A stretch of 7,635 nucleotides of DNA, taken from assembly GCA_030043595.1 (NCBI GenBank), contig JASHXJ010000647.1, positions 1-7,635 on the forward strand, read 5' to 3'. Below, in pieces: positions 1 to 5,198 of the stretch. Within the stretch, counting starts at the first letter, position 1. Each line of letters begins with the position of its first letter. Made by a program: the position numbers and the translations under genes. Below the pieces are notes generated by a model, which saw nothing but the letters and a program-made list of their open reading frames with translations, searched no databases and was not told the origin of the DNA. Source of the DNA: Trebonia sp. GTDB lineage: Bacteria > Actinomycetota > Actinomycetes > Streptosporangiales > Streptosporangiaceae.

Positions 1-223
1 GGGCGCTGGCCGCCGGGGTAGCCGGGGCGCTCGCCGCCGGGGCGCTCGCCGAGCTGCTCGGCGAGCTGCCGCATGCCGCCACGAGGAGCCCGGTCCCCGC
101 GACCGCGATGATCGCCGCGGTCGTCAGCTTCGCACGTCTGGGCAGCCGCATGGCACGCTGCCCCTCCTGCTGGCTCCCCGCTACGCCGCGGGTCCGGGCC
201 GTCTCCATGGCCTTGCTGCTCAT
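1..223 (-). CDS. Putative lipoprotein, N-terminal fragment (3' end outside window)
   Basis: This open frame enters from the left edge and begins at an ATG at 223, preceded by GGAGAG (229-234) with 5 nt spacing. The 74 visible residues have a hydrophilic start, then Arg/Lys-rich residues 26-32, a hydrophobic stretch (about 33-50) and a lipobox LVAAC with Cys51. After it comes a Ser/Ala/Pro-rich linker. This is a lipoprotein signal peptide: the protein should be exported, lipidated on Cys51 and anchored to the outer face of the membrane. A second start is possible at ATG 151 (Met25), with AGGAGG 11 nt upstream, which would give a normal-length signal peptide with Cys27. The functional domain is off the window, so no function can be given. 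It follows another lipoprotein gene in the same direction after 83 nt and may be a related paralogue, but that is a guess from position. Confidence 0.75.
   Translation of the reverse strand, partial: MSSKAMETARTRGVAGSQQEGQRAMRLPRRAKLTTAAIIAVAGTGLLVAACGSSPSSSASAPAASAPATPAASA
21..50. repeat. Two exact tandem 15-bp repeats in lipoprotein linker
   Basis: The 15-bp unit gccggggcgctcgcc occurs twice back to back (21-35 and 36-50). A degenerate copy lies towards the window edge (1-11). On the coding (minus) strand each unit encodes an Ala/Ser/Pro pentapeptide (SAPAA-like) in the linker after the lipobox. Being in frame and a multiple of 3, copy number could change without breaking the gene. Confidence 0.7.
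44..66. repeat. Perfect 23-bp palindrome within lipoprotein coding sequence
   Basis: The arms gctcgccgagc (44-54) and gctcggcgagc (56-66) are exact reverse complements around a single T at 55. It lies in the Ser-rich codons just after the lipidated Cys, and its left part overlaps the second 15-bp repeat. It may simply reflect alternating AGC/TCG serine codons, but an 11-bp perfect arm is long. Confidence 0.7.
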
Positions 224-259
224 GACGTCTCTCCGTTCCGTGAGGTTCGGCTCTACCCG

Positions 260-288
260 GTGTCACGGACGGCACCACGCCACGGTTC
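260..288 (-). promoter_or_regulatory. Weak candidate ECF-type promoter for the left-edge lipoprotein
   Basis: On the minus strand GAACC (288-284, in GTGAACC) is followed after 16 nt by CGTGAC (267-262). This resembles the AAC...CGT layout of ECF sigma factor promoters, in the 83-nt gap before the ATG at 223. Short motifs of this kind occur often by chance in such GC-rich DNA. Confidence 0.2.
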
Positions 289-306
289 ACCCCGGCGGCC
301 AGGGGG

Positions 307-834
307 TCAGTAGGACGGGGACAGCGCCGCCCCGGTGAACACGTGCCAGTCGCCGCCGACCCCGTTACCGAGGGTCTGGCCGGCGGACACGTCAACGACG
401 TAGGTGTACAGCGGGTACCCGTTGTACGTCGCCTGCACGACGCCGCCCGGCCGGGTGATCGTGCCGAGCGTCCCGCTCAGCTTCACGCCAGCCGCCGCCA
501 CGGGCTTGCCGGTGACCGCGGGCCAGGCGGCCAGGCAGCCGCCTGTGCACGACGACTTCCCGCTGCCCCTGACGTCCTTGCCGTACCAGTAGACGGTCAT
601 CCCGCTGGCGGTGGCCAGGACGTAGCCGATCTGGGTCTTCCGCACGGTGAGCTCGGTGAGCGCGGCCGTGGCGGGACTCGCCGGCGCGCCGGACGTGGTG
701 GCCGGCGCGGCAACGGTCGAAGCCGGGGCCGTCCCGTACGCGGCGCCCGGGGTCGGCGCCGTGGTGCCGCACGCGACGGTGACCAAGGCGGCCAGGGAGA
801 GCACCGCGGCGAGCGCCAGCCGGCTCTTGGGCAT
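307..834 (-). CDS. PF03640-type 'secreted repeat' lipoprotein
   Basis: 175 residues from ATG 834, with GGGGAG (840-845) 5 nt upstream; longer in-frame starts would put Cys-rich out-of-frame sequence before the signal peptide and were rejected. Residues 1-21 form a signal peptide (MPKSR, then a hydrophobic core) ending VTVAC with Cys22. Thr at -3 of the lipobox is less usual than Leu/Val. Residues 23-60 are an Ala/Thr/Pro linker. The rest matches two units of the secreted repeat of unknown function (PF03640, COG4315): unit 1 about 70-107 with VYWYGKD, SSCTGGC (Cys96, Cys100) and AAWP; unit 2 about 117-167 with QATYNGYPLYTY, a D-x(3)-G stretch and WHVF. It should be an extracytoplasmic lipid-anchored protein; the family's biochemical role is not established, though the two cysteines could be redox-active or form a disulphide. 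It lies 28 nt after the possible microprotein and 83 nt before another lipoprotein. Confidence 0.9.
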   Translation of the reverse strand: MPKSRLALAAVLSLAALVTVACGTTAPTPGAAYGTAPASTVAAPATTSGAPASPATAALTELTVRKTQIGYVLATASGMTVYWYGKDVRGSGKSSCTGGCLAAWPAVTGKPVAAAGVKLSGTLGTITRPGGVVQATYNGYPLYTYVVDVSAGQTLGNGVGGDWHVFTGAALSPSY

Positions 835-839
835 GGGAA

Positions 840-855
840 CTCCCCGTTCCGGGAG
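840..855 (-). promoter_or_regulatory. Hairpin that could mask the lipoprotein Shine-Dalgarno
   Basis: In the minus-strand mRNA, CTCCC (855-851) can pair with GGGAG (844-840) across a 6-nt loop. The GGGAG arm is the ribosome binding site of the lipoprotein starting at 834. The hairpin begins only 7 nt after the stop of the putative microprotein (863-865), so a terminating ribosome could open it. The stem is only 5 bp, all but one pair G-C. The regulatory role is inference. Confidence 0.35.
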
Positions 856-862
856 AAGCGGC

Positions 863-949
863 TTAGTGCCTGGGGTGGTCGCGCCGCCACAGCACGACGA
901 GCACCACGACGATGAACACGAAGATGACGGCCGCCAGCAGGTAATCCAC
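863..949 (-). CDS. Possible 28-residue single-pass membrane microprotein
   Basis: A GTG at 949 opens a 28-codon frame ending at TAA (865-863). The product starts MDYLLAAVIF, is almost entirely aliphatic or aromatic through about residue 21, and ends WRRDHPRH. This is a textbook short transmembrane helix with a basic tail, probably N-out/C-in by the positive-inside rule. Only one codon of the 28 (GAT) lacks G or C in the third position, as expected for a real gene here. Against it: no clear Shine-Dalgarno, a GTG start and short length. It sits 41 nt after the dehydratase stop and 28 nt before the lipoprotein start, so it would be in the same transcript. No family is recognised; it could be a small membrane subunit, a leader peptide for the lipoprotein, or a chance frame. 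Confidence 0.5.
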   Translation of the reverse strand: MDYLLAAVIFVFIVVVLVVLWRRDHPRH

Positions 950-990
950 CTGCGCATTCTACGAGGACGGGGCAAGTTCCGCGATCTGGG

Positions 991-1926
991 TCACGCGGAC
1001 GCGGTCCAGTCGGCGTTGGCGCCGCTGAGCAGCAGGCACGGATTCTGCCCGGCTACCCGGCCGGCCAGCCACGCGGCGTACACGGTCGCGGCGGCCGGCT
1101 CGACCGCGAGCCGGAAGTCCTCCCACAGCCTGTCGCGGGCGGCGCGAATCTCCTCGTCGGTGACCATCGCGAGGCTGACCGGGTTGACCGCGGCGGCGGT
1201 GCGGGCCAGCTCGCCGATGCGGCTGGCGCCGAGCGCCGAGGCGGCCAGCGAGTCCGCGCCCACCTCGACCGGCTTGCCCGCCGCGACGGCGGCGTGCAGG
1301 GTCGGGCAGCCCTCCGGCTCCACGGCGACGACCGGGCAGGGCGCTACGGCCCCGCTCACCCCGGCGAGCAGCCCGCCGCCGCCTACCGGGACCGCCACCG
1401 CGTCGCACTCAGGCAGGTCGGCGGCTATCTCAAGCCCGACCGTGCCCTGGCCGGCGACCACGGCGGGGTCGTCGTAGGCGTGCAGGTAGTAGAGCCCGTG
1501 GCGGCTGGCGAACTCGCGGGCGGCCGCGTCGGCGTCGGCGTACGCCGTGCCGGTCCTCGTGACCTGCGCGCCCGCCGCGGCGATGCGGCGGGCCTTCGCC
1601 TCGGGCACGGTGCCCGGCACGAACACGGTGGCGGCAATGCCGAGCCAGCCGGCGGCCGTCGCGACGCCGAGCCCGTGGTTGCCGCCGGACGCGGTGACGA
1701 CCCGCGAGGGGCGCACTAGCAAAAGCGCGTTGAGCGCGCCGCGGATCTTGAACACGCCCGTGACCTGCAGGTGCTCCAGCTTGAGGCTGACCGGGCGGCC
1801 ATCCACGCTCGCGCGCAGCACGGGCGTGCGCCGGACGTAGGGGGCTATCCGGGCGGCGGCAGCACGGTAGTCGCGCAGAGTCGGCAGGGATCGTTCGGAA
1901 TGATGAAAGAGCTCAGCGCCTCGCAC
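991..1926 (-). CDS. PLP-dependent serine/threonine dehydratase family protein
   Basis: 311 residues. The GTG start at 1926 is supported by GAAAGG (1935-1940) 8 nt upstream. It is a fold-type II PLP enzyme: Lys60 in GVFKIRGA is the expected Schiff-base lysine, SGGNHG (80-85) the substrate/phosphate loop, VGGGGLLAG (181-189) the glycine-rich PLP phosphate loop, and SGAN (301-304) the C-terminal segment whose serine contacts the pyridine nitrogen. Family members deaminate L-threonine or L-serine to 2-oxobutyrate or pyruvate plus ammonia; some act on hydroxyectoine intermediates or are racemases. Length fits the catabolic or single-domain type, with no C-terminal ACT regulatory domain. The residue two before Lys is Val where Ser is usual (S-F-K), which leaves the substrate open. 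It follows the CoA-transferase beta gene by 12 nt, so it is very likely the third gene of that operon. Confidence 0.85.
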   Translation of the reverse strand: MRGAELFHHSERSLPTLRDYRAAAARIAPYVRRTPVLRASVDGRPVSLKLEHLQVTGVFKIRGALNALLLVRPSRVVTASGGNHGLGVATAAGWLGIAATVFVPGTVPEAKARRIAAAGAQVTRTGTAYADADAAAREFASRHGLYYLHAYDDPAVVAGQGTVGLEIAADLPECDAVAVPVGGGGLLAGVSGAVAPCPVVAVEPEGCPTLHAAVAAGKPVEVGADSLAASALGASRIGELARTAAAVNPVSLAMVTDEEIRAARDRLWEDFRLAVEPAAATVYAAWLAGRVAGQNPCLLLSGANADWTASA

Positions 1927-1938
1927 ACGGTCAGCCTT

Positions 1939-2709
1939 TCACACGCCCGGGGATGCGGCGCGCAGGTCGCGGAGGGCGGCCAGTTCGGCGGGCGAGGGCG
2001 GGGGGACGGCCTGCGGCGCGGCGGCGATCGCCACGTCCCAGCCGGTGCGCTGGCTGACCGTCTCGGCGGCCACGCCGGGAAACAGAGCGGTCATGGTGAA
2101 CTCGCACGTCCGCGGGTCGGGGGTGAGCACGCCAAGGTCGGTGATGATCCGCTGCGGGCCGCGGCCGCGCAGGCCTAGCCGCTCCCGGTCGCCGGGGCCC
2201 GCGCCGTACCCGACGGACGTGATGAAGTCGACCTTCTCGACGAACGTCCGGGGGGTCTGCCGGACGATCACGATGACCTCCGTGCAGGACGCCGCGATCT
2301 CCGGCGCGCCGCCCGCACCGGGCAGCCGGACCTGGGGGCGGGCGTAGTCGCCGCCGACGATCGTCGAGTTGATGTTCCCGTGCTTGTCGATCTGGGCGGC
2401 GCCGAGGAAGCCGACGTCGATCCGGCCGGGCTGCAGCCAGTAGTTGAAGATCTCGGGGACGGAGATCACCGCGTCGGCGGTCTGCGCGAGGATCCCGTCG
2501 CCGATGGACAGCGGCAGCCGGTCCGGCTTGGCGCCGATCGTGCCCGACTCGTAGATGAGCACGAGGTGCGGCGCGTGCGTGGCGCGGGCCAGGTTGGCGG
2601 CGGCGCTCGGCAGCCCGATCCCGACGAAGCAGGTCATGCCGTCGGCGAGCGCGCGGGCGGCGGTCACGGTCATCATCTCGTCGGCGGTGTACCCGGTCAT
2701 GCTGGTCAT
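1939..2709 (-). CDS. Family I CoA-transferase, beta subunit
   Basis: 256 residues. ATG 2709 overlaps the stop of the alpha gene (ATGA, 2706-2709), with GGGAG (2716-2720) 6 nt upstream. Another in-frame ATG lies three codons later. It belongs to the glutaconate/3-oxoacid CoA-transferase beta fold. Glu54 in IYESGTIG is the candidate nucleophile that forms the glutamyl-CoA thioester; it falls at the same residue number as the catalytic Glu54 known in Acidaminococcus GctB. GFLGAAQIDKHGNINST (100-116) is the conserved D-x-x-GN segment, and GAGGAPEIA (131-139) a glycine loop. With the alpha subunit it should move CoA between an acyl-CoA donor and a free carboxylate in the cytoplasm. The acid could be glutaconate-, adipate- or 3-oxoacid-like. 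Some homologues (IpdAB) are ring-opening hydrolases in steroid degradation, but the active-site stretch here looks like a transferase. Confidence 0.88.
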   Translation of the reverse strand: MTSMTGYTADEMMTVTAARALADGMTCFVGIGLPSAAANLARATHAPHLVLIYESGTIGAKPDRLPLSIGDGILAQTADAVISVPEIFNYWLQPGRIDVGFLGAAQIDKHGNINSTIVGGDYARPQVRLPGAGGAPEIAASCTEVIVIVRQTPRTFVEKVDFITSVGYGAGPGDRERLGLRGRGPQRIITDLGVLTPDPRTCEFTMTALFPGVAAETVSQRTGWDVAIAAAPQAVPPPSPAELAALRDLRAASPGV

Positions 2710-3530
2710 GCGGGGCTCCCGGCGGTCGCGTGGTGCACGTTCTCGTCAAGCCACCTGCCGAACGTCTCGCGGTCCCGCGCGATCGCGTCCCAGGCAACGT
2801 AGTAGTCGTTGTCGCGCACGGTGTAGTCAAGCGCGTAGGAAGGGTGAGCGCCGTTCGGCACGCGGGCCACGTAGCTCACTGCCCATGACGGGAGCACCAC
2901 CGCGTTGGGCCTGGCGTCGAGGGTCGCGACGATCTCTTCGACAGTCACCACGGATCGCTGCGCGGAAAGGACCGCCTCCTTCTGCACCCCGGTGATCCCC
3001 CAGAGCTGCACGTTGCCGTCGCGGTCGGCCCGCTGCGCGTGGATGACCGTCACGTCCGGCCTGACCGCGGCGACCGCGGTGAGCCGCTCGCCGGTGAACG
3101 GGCAGGTGATCTGCCTGATCGTCGCGGTCTGGCTGACCAGGCCGGTCCCGTTGTACCCGCGCAGCACCGCGAACGGCAGCCCGGCCGCGCCGGCCACGTA
3201 CCTGTTCGCCATCCCCGCGTGGCTGTGCTCCTCGATCTCCAGCGGCCGCGGCCAGCCGTGCTCGACCGCGTCCCTGAACCGGTGCAGCGAGCCCACCCCG
3301 GGGTTGCCGCCCCAGGAGAAGACCAGCTTGCGGGCGCAGCCCGCGCCGATCAGCTGGTCGTAGATCAGGTCCGGTGTCATCCGGATGAGGGTGAGGTCAC
3401 GGCGGCCCTGCCGGATCACCTCATGACCCGCCGCGAACGGAATCAGGTGGGTGAACCCCTCCATCGCGACCGTGTCCCCGTCACGGACCGCGGAGCGGAT
3501 GGCCTCCTCGAGCGAGACGATCTCCGCCAT
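2706..3530 (-). CDS. Family I CoA-transferase, alpha subunit
   Basis: 274 residues from ATG 3530, with AGGAG (3535-3539) 4 nt upstream. It shows the CoA-transferase alpha fold (PF01144): GDTVAMEGFTH with P31 near the N-terminus (18-31), a SWGGNPGVGS glycine-rich loop (72-81), and HAQRADRDGNVQLWG (164-178), the conserved D-x-x-GN turn. The length and the EEHSHAGMANRY stretch (100-111) resemble glutaconate CoA-transferase-like alpha subunits more than the short SCOT/PcaI type. The catalytic glutamate is supplied by the beta subunit, whose gene overlaps by 4 nt, giving equal translation of both. As first gene of the minus-strand operon it faces GabT across the 3531-3760 region. The substrate is unknown; PcaIJ-like, glutaconate-like and IpdAB-like roles were considered and cannot be separated here. 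Confidence 0.88.
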   Translation of the reverse strand: MAEIVSLEEAIRSAVRDGDTVAMEGFTHLIPFAAGHEVIRQGRRDLTLIRMTPDLIYDQLIGAGCARKLVFSWGGNPGVGSLHRFRDAVEHGWPRPLEIEEHSHAGMANRYVAGAAGLPFAVLRGYNGTGLVSQTATIRQITCPFTGERLTAVAAVRPDVTVIHAQRADRDGNVQLWGITGVQKEAVLSAQRSVVTVEEIVATLDARPNAVVLPSWAVSYVARVPNGAHPSYALDYTVRDNDYYVAWDAIARDRETFGRWLDENVHHATAGSPA

Positions 3531-3560
3531 GTCGCTCCTGTCTTTGTTGCGTGTTCAACG

Positions 3561-3566
3561 ACCATA
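3561..3566 (-). promoter_or_regulatory. Candidate -10 element for the CoA-transferase operon
   Basis: The minus strand reads TATGGT (3566-3561) inside GGTATATGGT, an AT-rich spot in GC-rich DNA that fits TANNNT. A start about 7 nt downstream (near 3554) would leave a 5' leader of roughly 24 nt carrying the AGGAG site. The -35 position (about 3584-3589, GGTACG) is poor, so an activator may be needed. Confidence 0.4.
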
Positions 3567-3568
3567 TA

Positions 3569-3586
3569 CCGGCCGTGCCCGGCCGT
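3569..3586. repeat. 8-bp direct repeat with 10-bp phasing next to the -10
   Basis: CCGGCCGT occurs at 3569-3576 and again at 3579-3586, exactly 10 bp apart (one helical turn), immediately upstream of the candidate minus-strand -10. It covers the place where the -35 would be, which suits an activator or repressor site. The GC-rich, partly palindromic unit could also be chance. Confidence 0.35.
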
Positions 3587-3613
3587 ACCGCGACTGCGCC
3601 GCCTGGAGGACAG

Positions 3614-3632
3614 GCGTTCGCATAGCGGACGC
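3614..3632. promoter_or_regulatory. 19-bp imperfect palindrome, candidate operator
   Basis: The half-sites GCGTTCGC (3614-3621) and GCGGACGC (3625-3632) flank ATA and match as inverted repeats at 7 of 8 positions. The size and symmetry suit a dimeric repressor of the TetR or GntR type. It lies midway in the 230-bp divergent region, so one regulator could control both the CoA-transferase operon and gabT. No regulator gene is present in the window. Confidence 0.4.
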
Positions 3633-3724
3633 TTGTTAGTTTCGGGCACAAACGCGCAGCTAGGGGCGCCGAGATCAGCGACAAAATCAGGTACGCATCC
3701 CGAACGCCCGGTCAGCTCGGCCGC

Positions 3725-3753
3725 TTCGCGCCCGTGTGCCCGGGTGTTATCGT
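3725..3753 (+). promoter_or_regulatory. Candidate leaderless promoter of gabT
   Basis: TATCGT (3748-3753) fits the actinobacterial -10 TANNNT and ends 7 nt before the ATG at 3761, so transcription would start at or next to the start codon. A weak -35 (TTCGCG, 3725-3730) sits 17 nt upstream. No Shine-Dalgarno is seen before the ATG. Confidence 0.5.
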
Positions 3754-3760
3754 GCGTCAC

Positions 3761-5113
3761 ATGACCGCATTTCCCGCCGGCGGCCCGGAGCTGCCGCAGC
3801 GCCGCAACCTTGTCACCGAGATACCCGGGCCAGCGTCGCGCGAGCTGACCGCGCGGCGGGCGGGCGCCGTCGCGCGCGGCGTCTCATCGGTGCTGCCGGT
3901 GTACGTCACGGCGGCCGGCGGCGGCGTGCTGGTCGACGCCGACGGCAACTCGCTGATCGACTTCGGCTCGGGTATCGCGGTCACCTCGGTGGGCAATGCC
4001 GCGCCGCGGGTCGCGTCGCGCGTCGCCGCGCAGGCGGCTGCTTTCACGCACACCTGCTTCATGGTGGCCCCGTACGAGGGGTACGTGGAGGTGTGCGAGT
4101 CGCTCAACCGGCTGACGCCCGGCACGCACGAGAAGCGCTCGGCGCTGTTCAACTCCGGCGCCGAGGCGGTGGAGAACGCGATCAAGATCGCGCGGTACGC
4201 GACCGGGCGTTCCGCCGTGGTGGCGTTCGACCACGCCTACCACGGGCGCACCAACCTGACGATGGCACTCACCGCGAAGAACATGCCGTACAAGCAGGGC
4301 TTCGGGCCGTTCGCTGCCGAGATTTACCGGGTGCCGATGGCCTATCCGCTGCGCTGGCCGGACGGCCCTGACGCCTGCCGGGCCGAGGCGCTCGGGGTGG
4401 TCAAGAGCCTGATCCACGCGCAGGTCGGCGAGTCCAACGTGGCGGCGGTCATCATCGAGCCGATCCAGGGCGAGGGCGGGTTCATCGTGCCGCCCGAGGG
4501 GTTCCTCGCCGGCCTCGCGGCGTTCTGCGCGGACAACGGCATCGTGTTCATCGCCGACGAGATCCAGTCGGGGTTCTGCCGGACGGGCGACTGGTTCGCC
4601 TGCTCGCACGAGGGCGTGGTCCCCGACCTGATCACGACCGGCAAGGCCATCGCGGGCGGGCTGCCGCTGGCCGGGGTGACCGGGCGGGCTTCCCTGATGG
4701 ACGCTGTCCATCCCGGGGGCCTCGGCGGGACCTACGGCGGGAACCCGGTGGCCTGCGCGGCTGCGCTCGGCGCCATCGAGACGATGTCGGCGGAGGACCT
4801 GGCGGGCCGGGCCCGCCGGATCGGGGACGTCATGCTGCCGCGGCTGCGCAAGCTGGCCGGGCACTTCCCGGTCATCGCCGACGTCCGCGGCCGCGGCGCG
4901 ATGATCGCGGTCGAGCTGACGCACCCGGGCACGCTGGAGCCAGACGCGGCCGCCACCGCCGCCGTCGCCTCCGCCTGCCACAAGGCGGGGCTCGCGGTGC
5001 TGACCTGCGGGACGTTCGGCAACGTGCTGCGGTTCCTGCCGCCGCTGGTGATCGGCGAGGACCTGCTCGAGGAGGGGCTGGGGATCCTGGAGGACGCGTT
5101 CGGGACGCTGTAA
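3761..5113 (+). CDS. gabT: 4-aminobutyrate-type transaminase (class III aminotransferase)
   Basis: 450 residues from ATG 3761; the frame stays open 9 codons further up, but those overlap the -10 element and lack a ribosome site. It is a PLP fold-type I, class III aminotransferase. From Met 3761: SGAEAVENA (132-140) binds PLP phosphate, FDHAYHGRT (156-164) carries the ring-stacking aromatic residue, EPIQGEGG (233-240) is the conserved glutamate segment, Asp266 in ADEIQSG pairs with the pyridine nitrogen, and Lys295 in TTGKAIAGG forms the Schiff base. GGTYGGNP (322-329) completes the dimer-interface phosphate site. The reaction is GABA (or a similar omega-amino acid such as beta-alanine or 5-aminovalerate) plus 2-oxoglutarate to semialdehyde plus glutamate. 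The N-terminal motif VTEIPGPAS and overall sequence resemble actinobacterial GabT. No succinate-semialdehyde dehydrogenase gene lies beside it; mmsA lies about 2.3 kb downstream on the other strand. Confidence 0.9.
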   Translation: MTAFPAGGPELPQRRNLVTEIPGPASRELTARRAGAVARGVSSVLPVYVTAAGGGVLVDADGNSLIDFGSGIAVTSVGNAAPRVASRVAAQAAAFTHTCFMVAPYEGYVEVCESLNRLTPGTHEKRSALFNSGAEAVENAIKIARYATGRSAVVAFDHAYHGRTNLTMALTAKNMPYKQGFGPFAAEIYRVPMAYPLRWPDGPDACRAEALGVVKSLIHAQVGESNVAAVIIEPIQGEGGFIVPPEGFLAGLAAFCADNGIVFIADEIQSGFCRTGDWFACSHEGVVPDLITTGKAIAGGLPLAGVTGRASLMDAVHPGGLGGTYGGNPVACAAALGAIETMSAEDLAGRARRIGDVMLPRLRKLAGHFPVIADVRGRGAMIAVELTHPGTLEPDAAATAAVASACHKAGLAVLTCGTFGNVLRFLPPLVIGEDLLEEGLGILEDAFGTL

Positions 5114-5133
5114 GTCCCTTGTATCCGGAACGG

Positions 5134-5159
5134 ACCGGGGCGTCTCACCACTCCCCGGT
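5134..5159 (+). terminator. Hairpin after gabT, possible terminator
   Basis: ACCGGGG (5134-5140) and CCCCGGT (5153-5159) form a perfect 7-bp GC-rich stem with a 12-nt loop, starting 20 nt after the gabT stop. There is no T-run, but many high-GC actinobacterial terminators lack one. It would separate gabT from the next gene, which seems to have its own promoter. Confidence 0.45.
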
Positions 5160-5186
5160 TAGTGCGGAGATGGCGGTGCGCGGCCC

Positions 5187-5192
5187 GATACT
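5187..5192 (+). promoter_or_regulatory. Candidate -10 for leaderless spermidine synthase-like gene
   Basis: GATACT (5187-5192) resembles TATACT and ends 6 nt before the ATG at 5199. GGAG at 5193-5196 is only 2 nt from the ATG, too close to act as a normal Shine-Dalgarno, which favours a leaderless transcript. No convincing -35 is seen. Confidence 0.4.
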
Positions 5193-5198
5193 GGAGTC

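Noticed and set aside
291..304. CCCC/GGGG stem (291-294 with 301-304 region) after the lipoprotein as terminator
   Set aside because: Only 4 bp, and it overlaps the gap before a co-directional gene with no other sign of an end of transcript.
835..975. N-terminal extension of the PF03640 lipoprotein to 975
   Set aside because: The extension is Cys/Ser/Arg-rich nonsense in front of a proper signal peptide; ATG 834 has a good ribosome site, and another frame there gives a clean membrane helix.
1931..2830. 299-codon minus-strand frame over the CoA-transferase genes
   Set aside because: Arg/Pro/Asp-rich translation with no motifs. The two overlapping CoA-transferase frames explain the region.
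2706..3530. IpdA-type steroid ring-opening hydrolase for the alpha/beta pair
   Set aside because: The beta subunit has an ESG active-site glutamate at residue 54 and no steroid-catabolic neighbours. General CoA-transferase is the safer call.
3884..4981. 365-codon minus-strand open frame opposite gabT
   Set aside because: It lies wholly antisense to a well-supported transaminase with all catalytic motifs. Its product is Arg/Gly/Asp/His-rich, as expected of a shadow frame in high-GC DNA.
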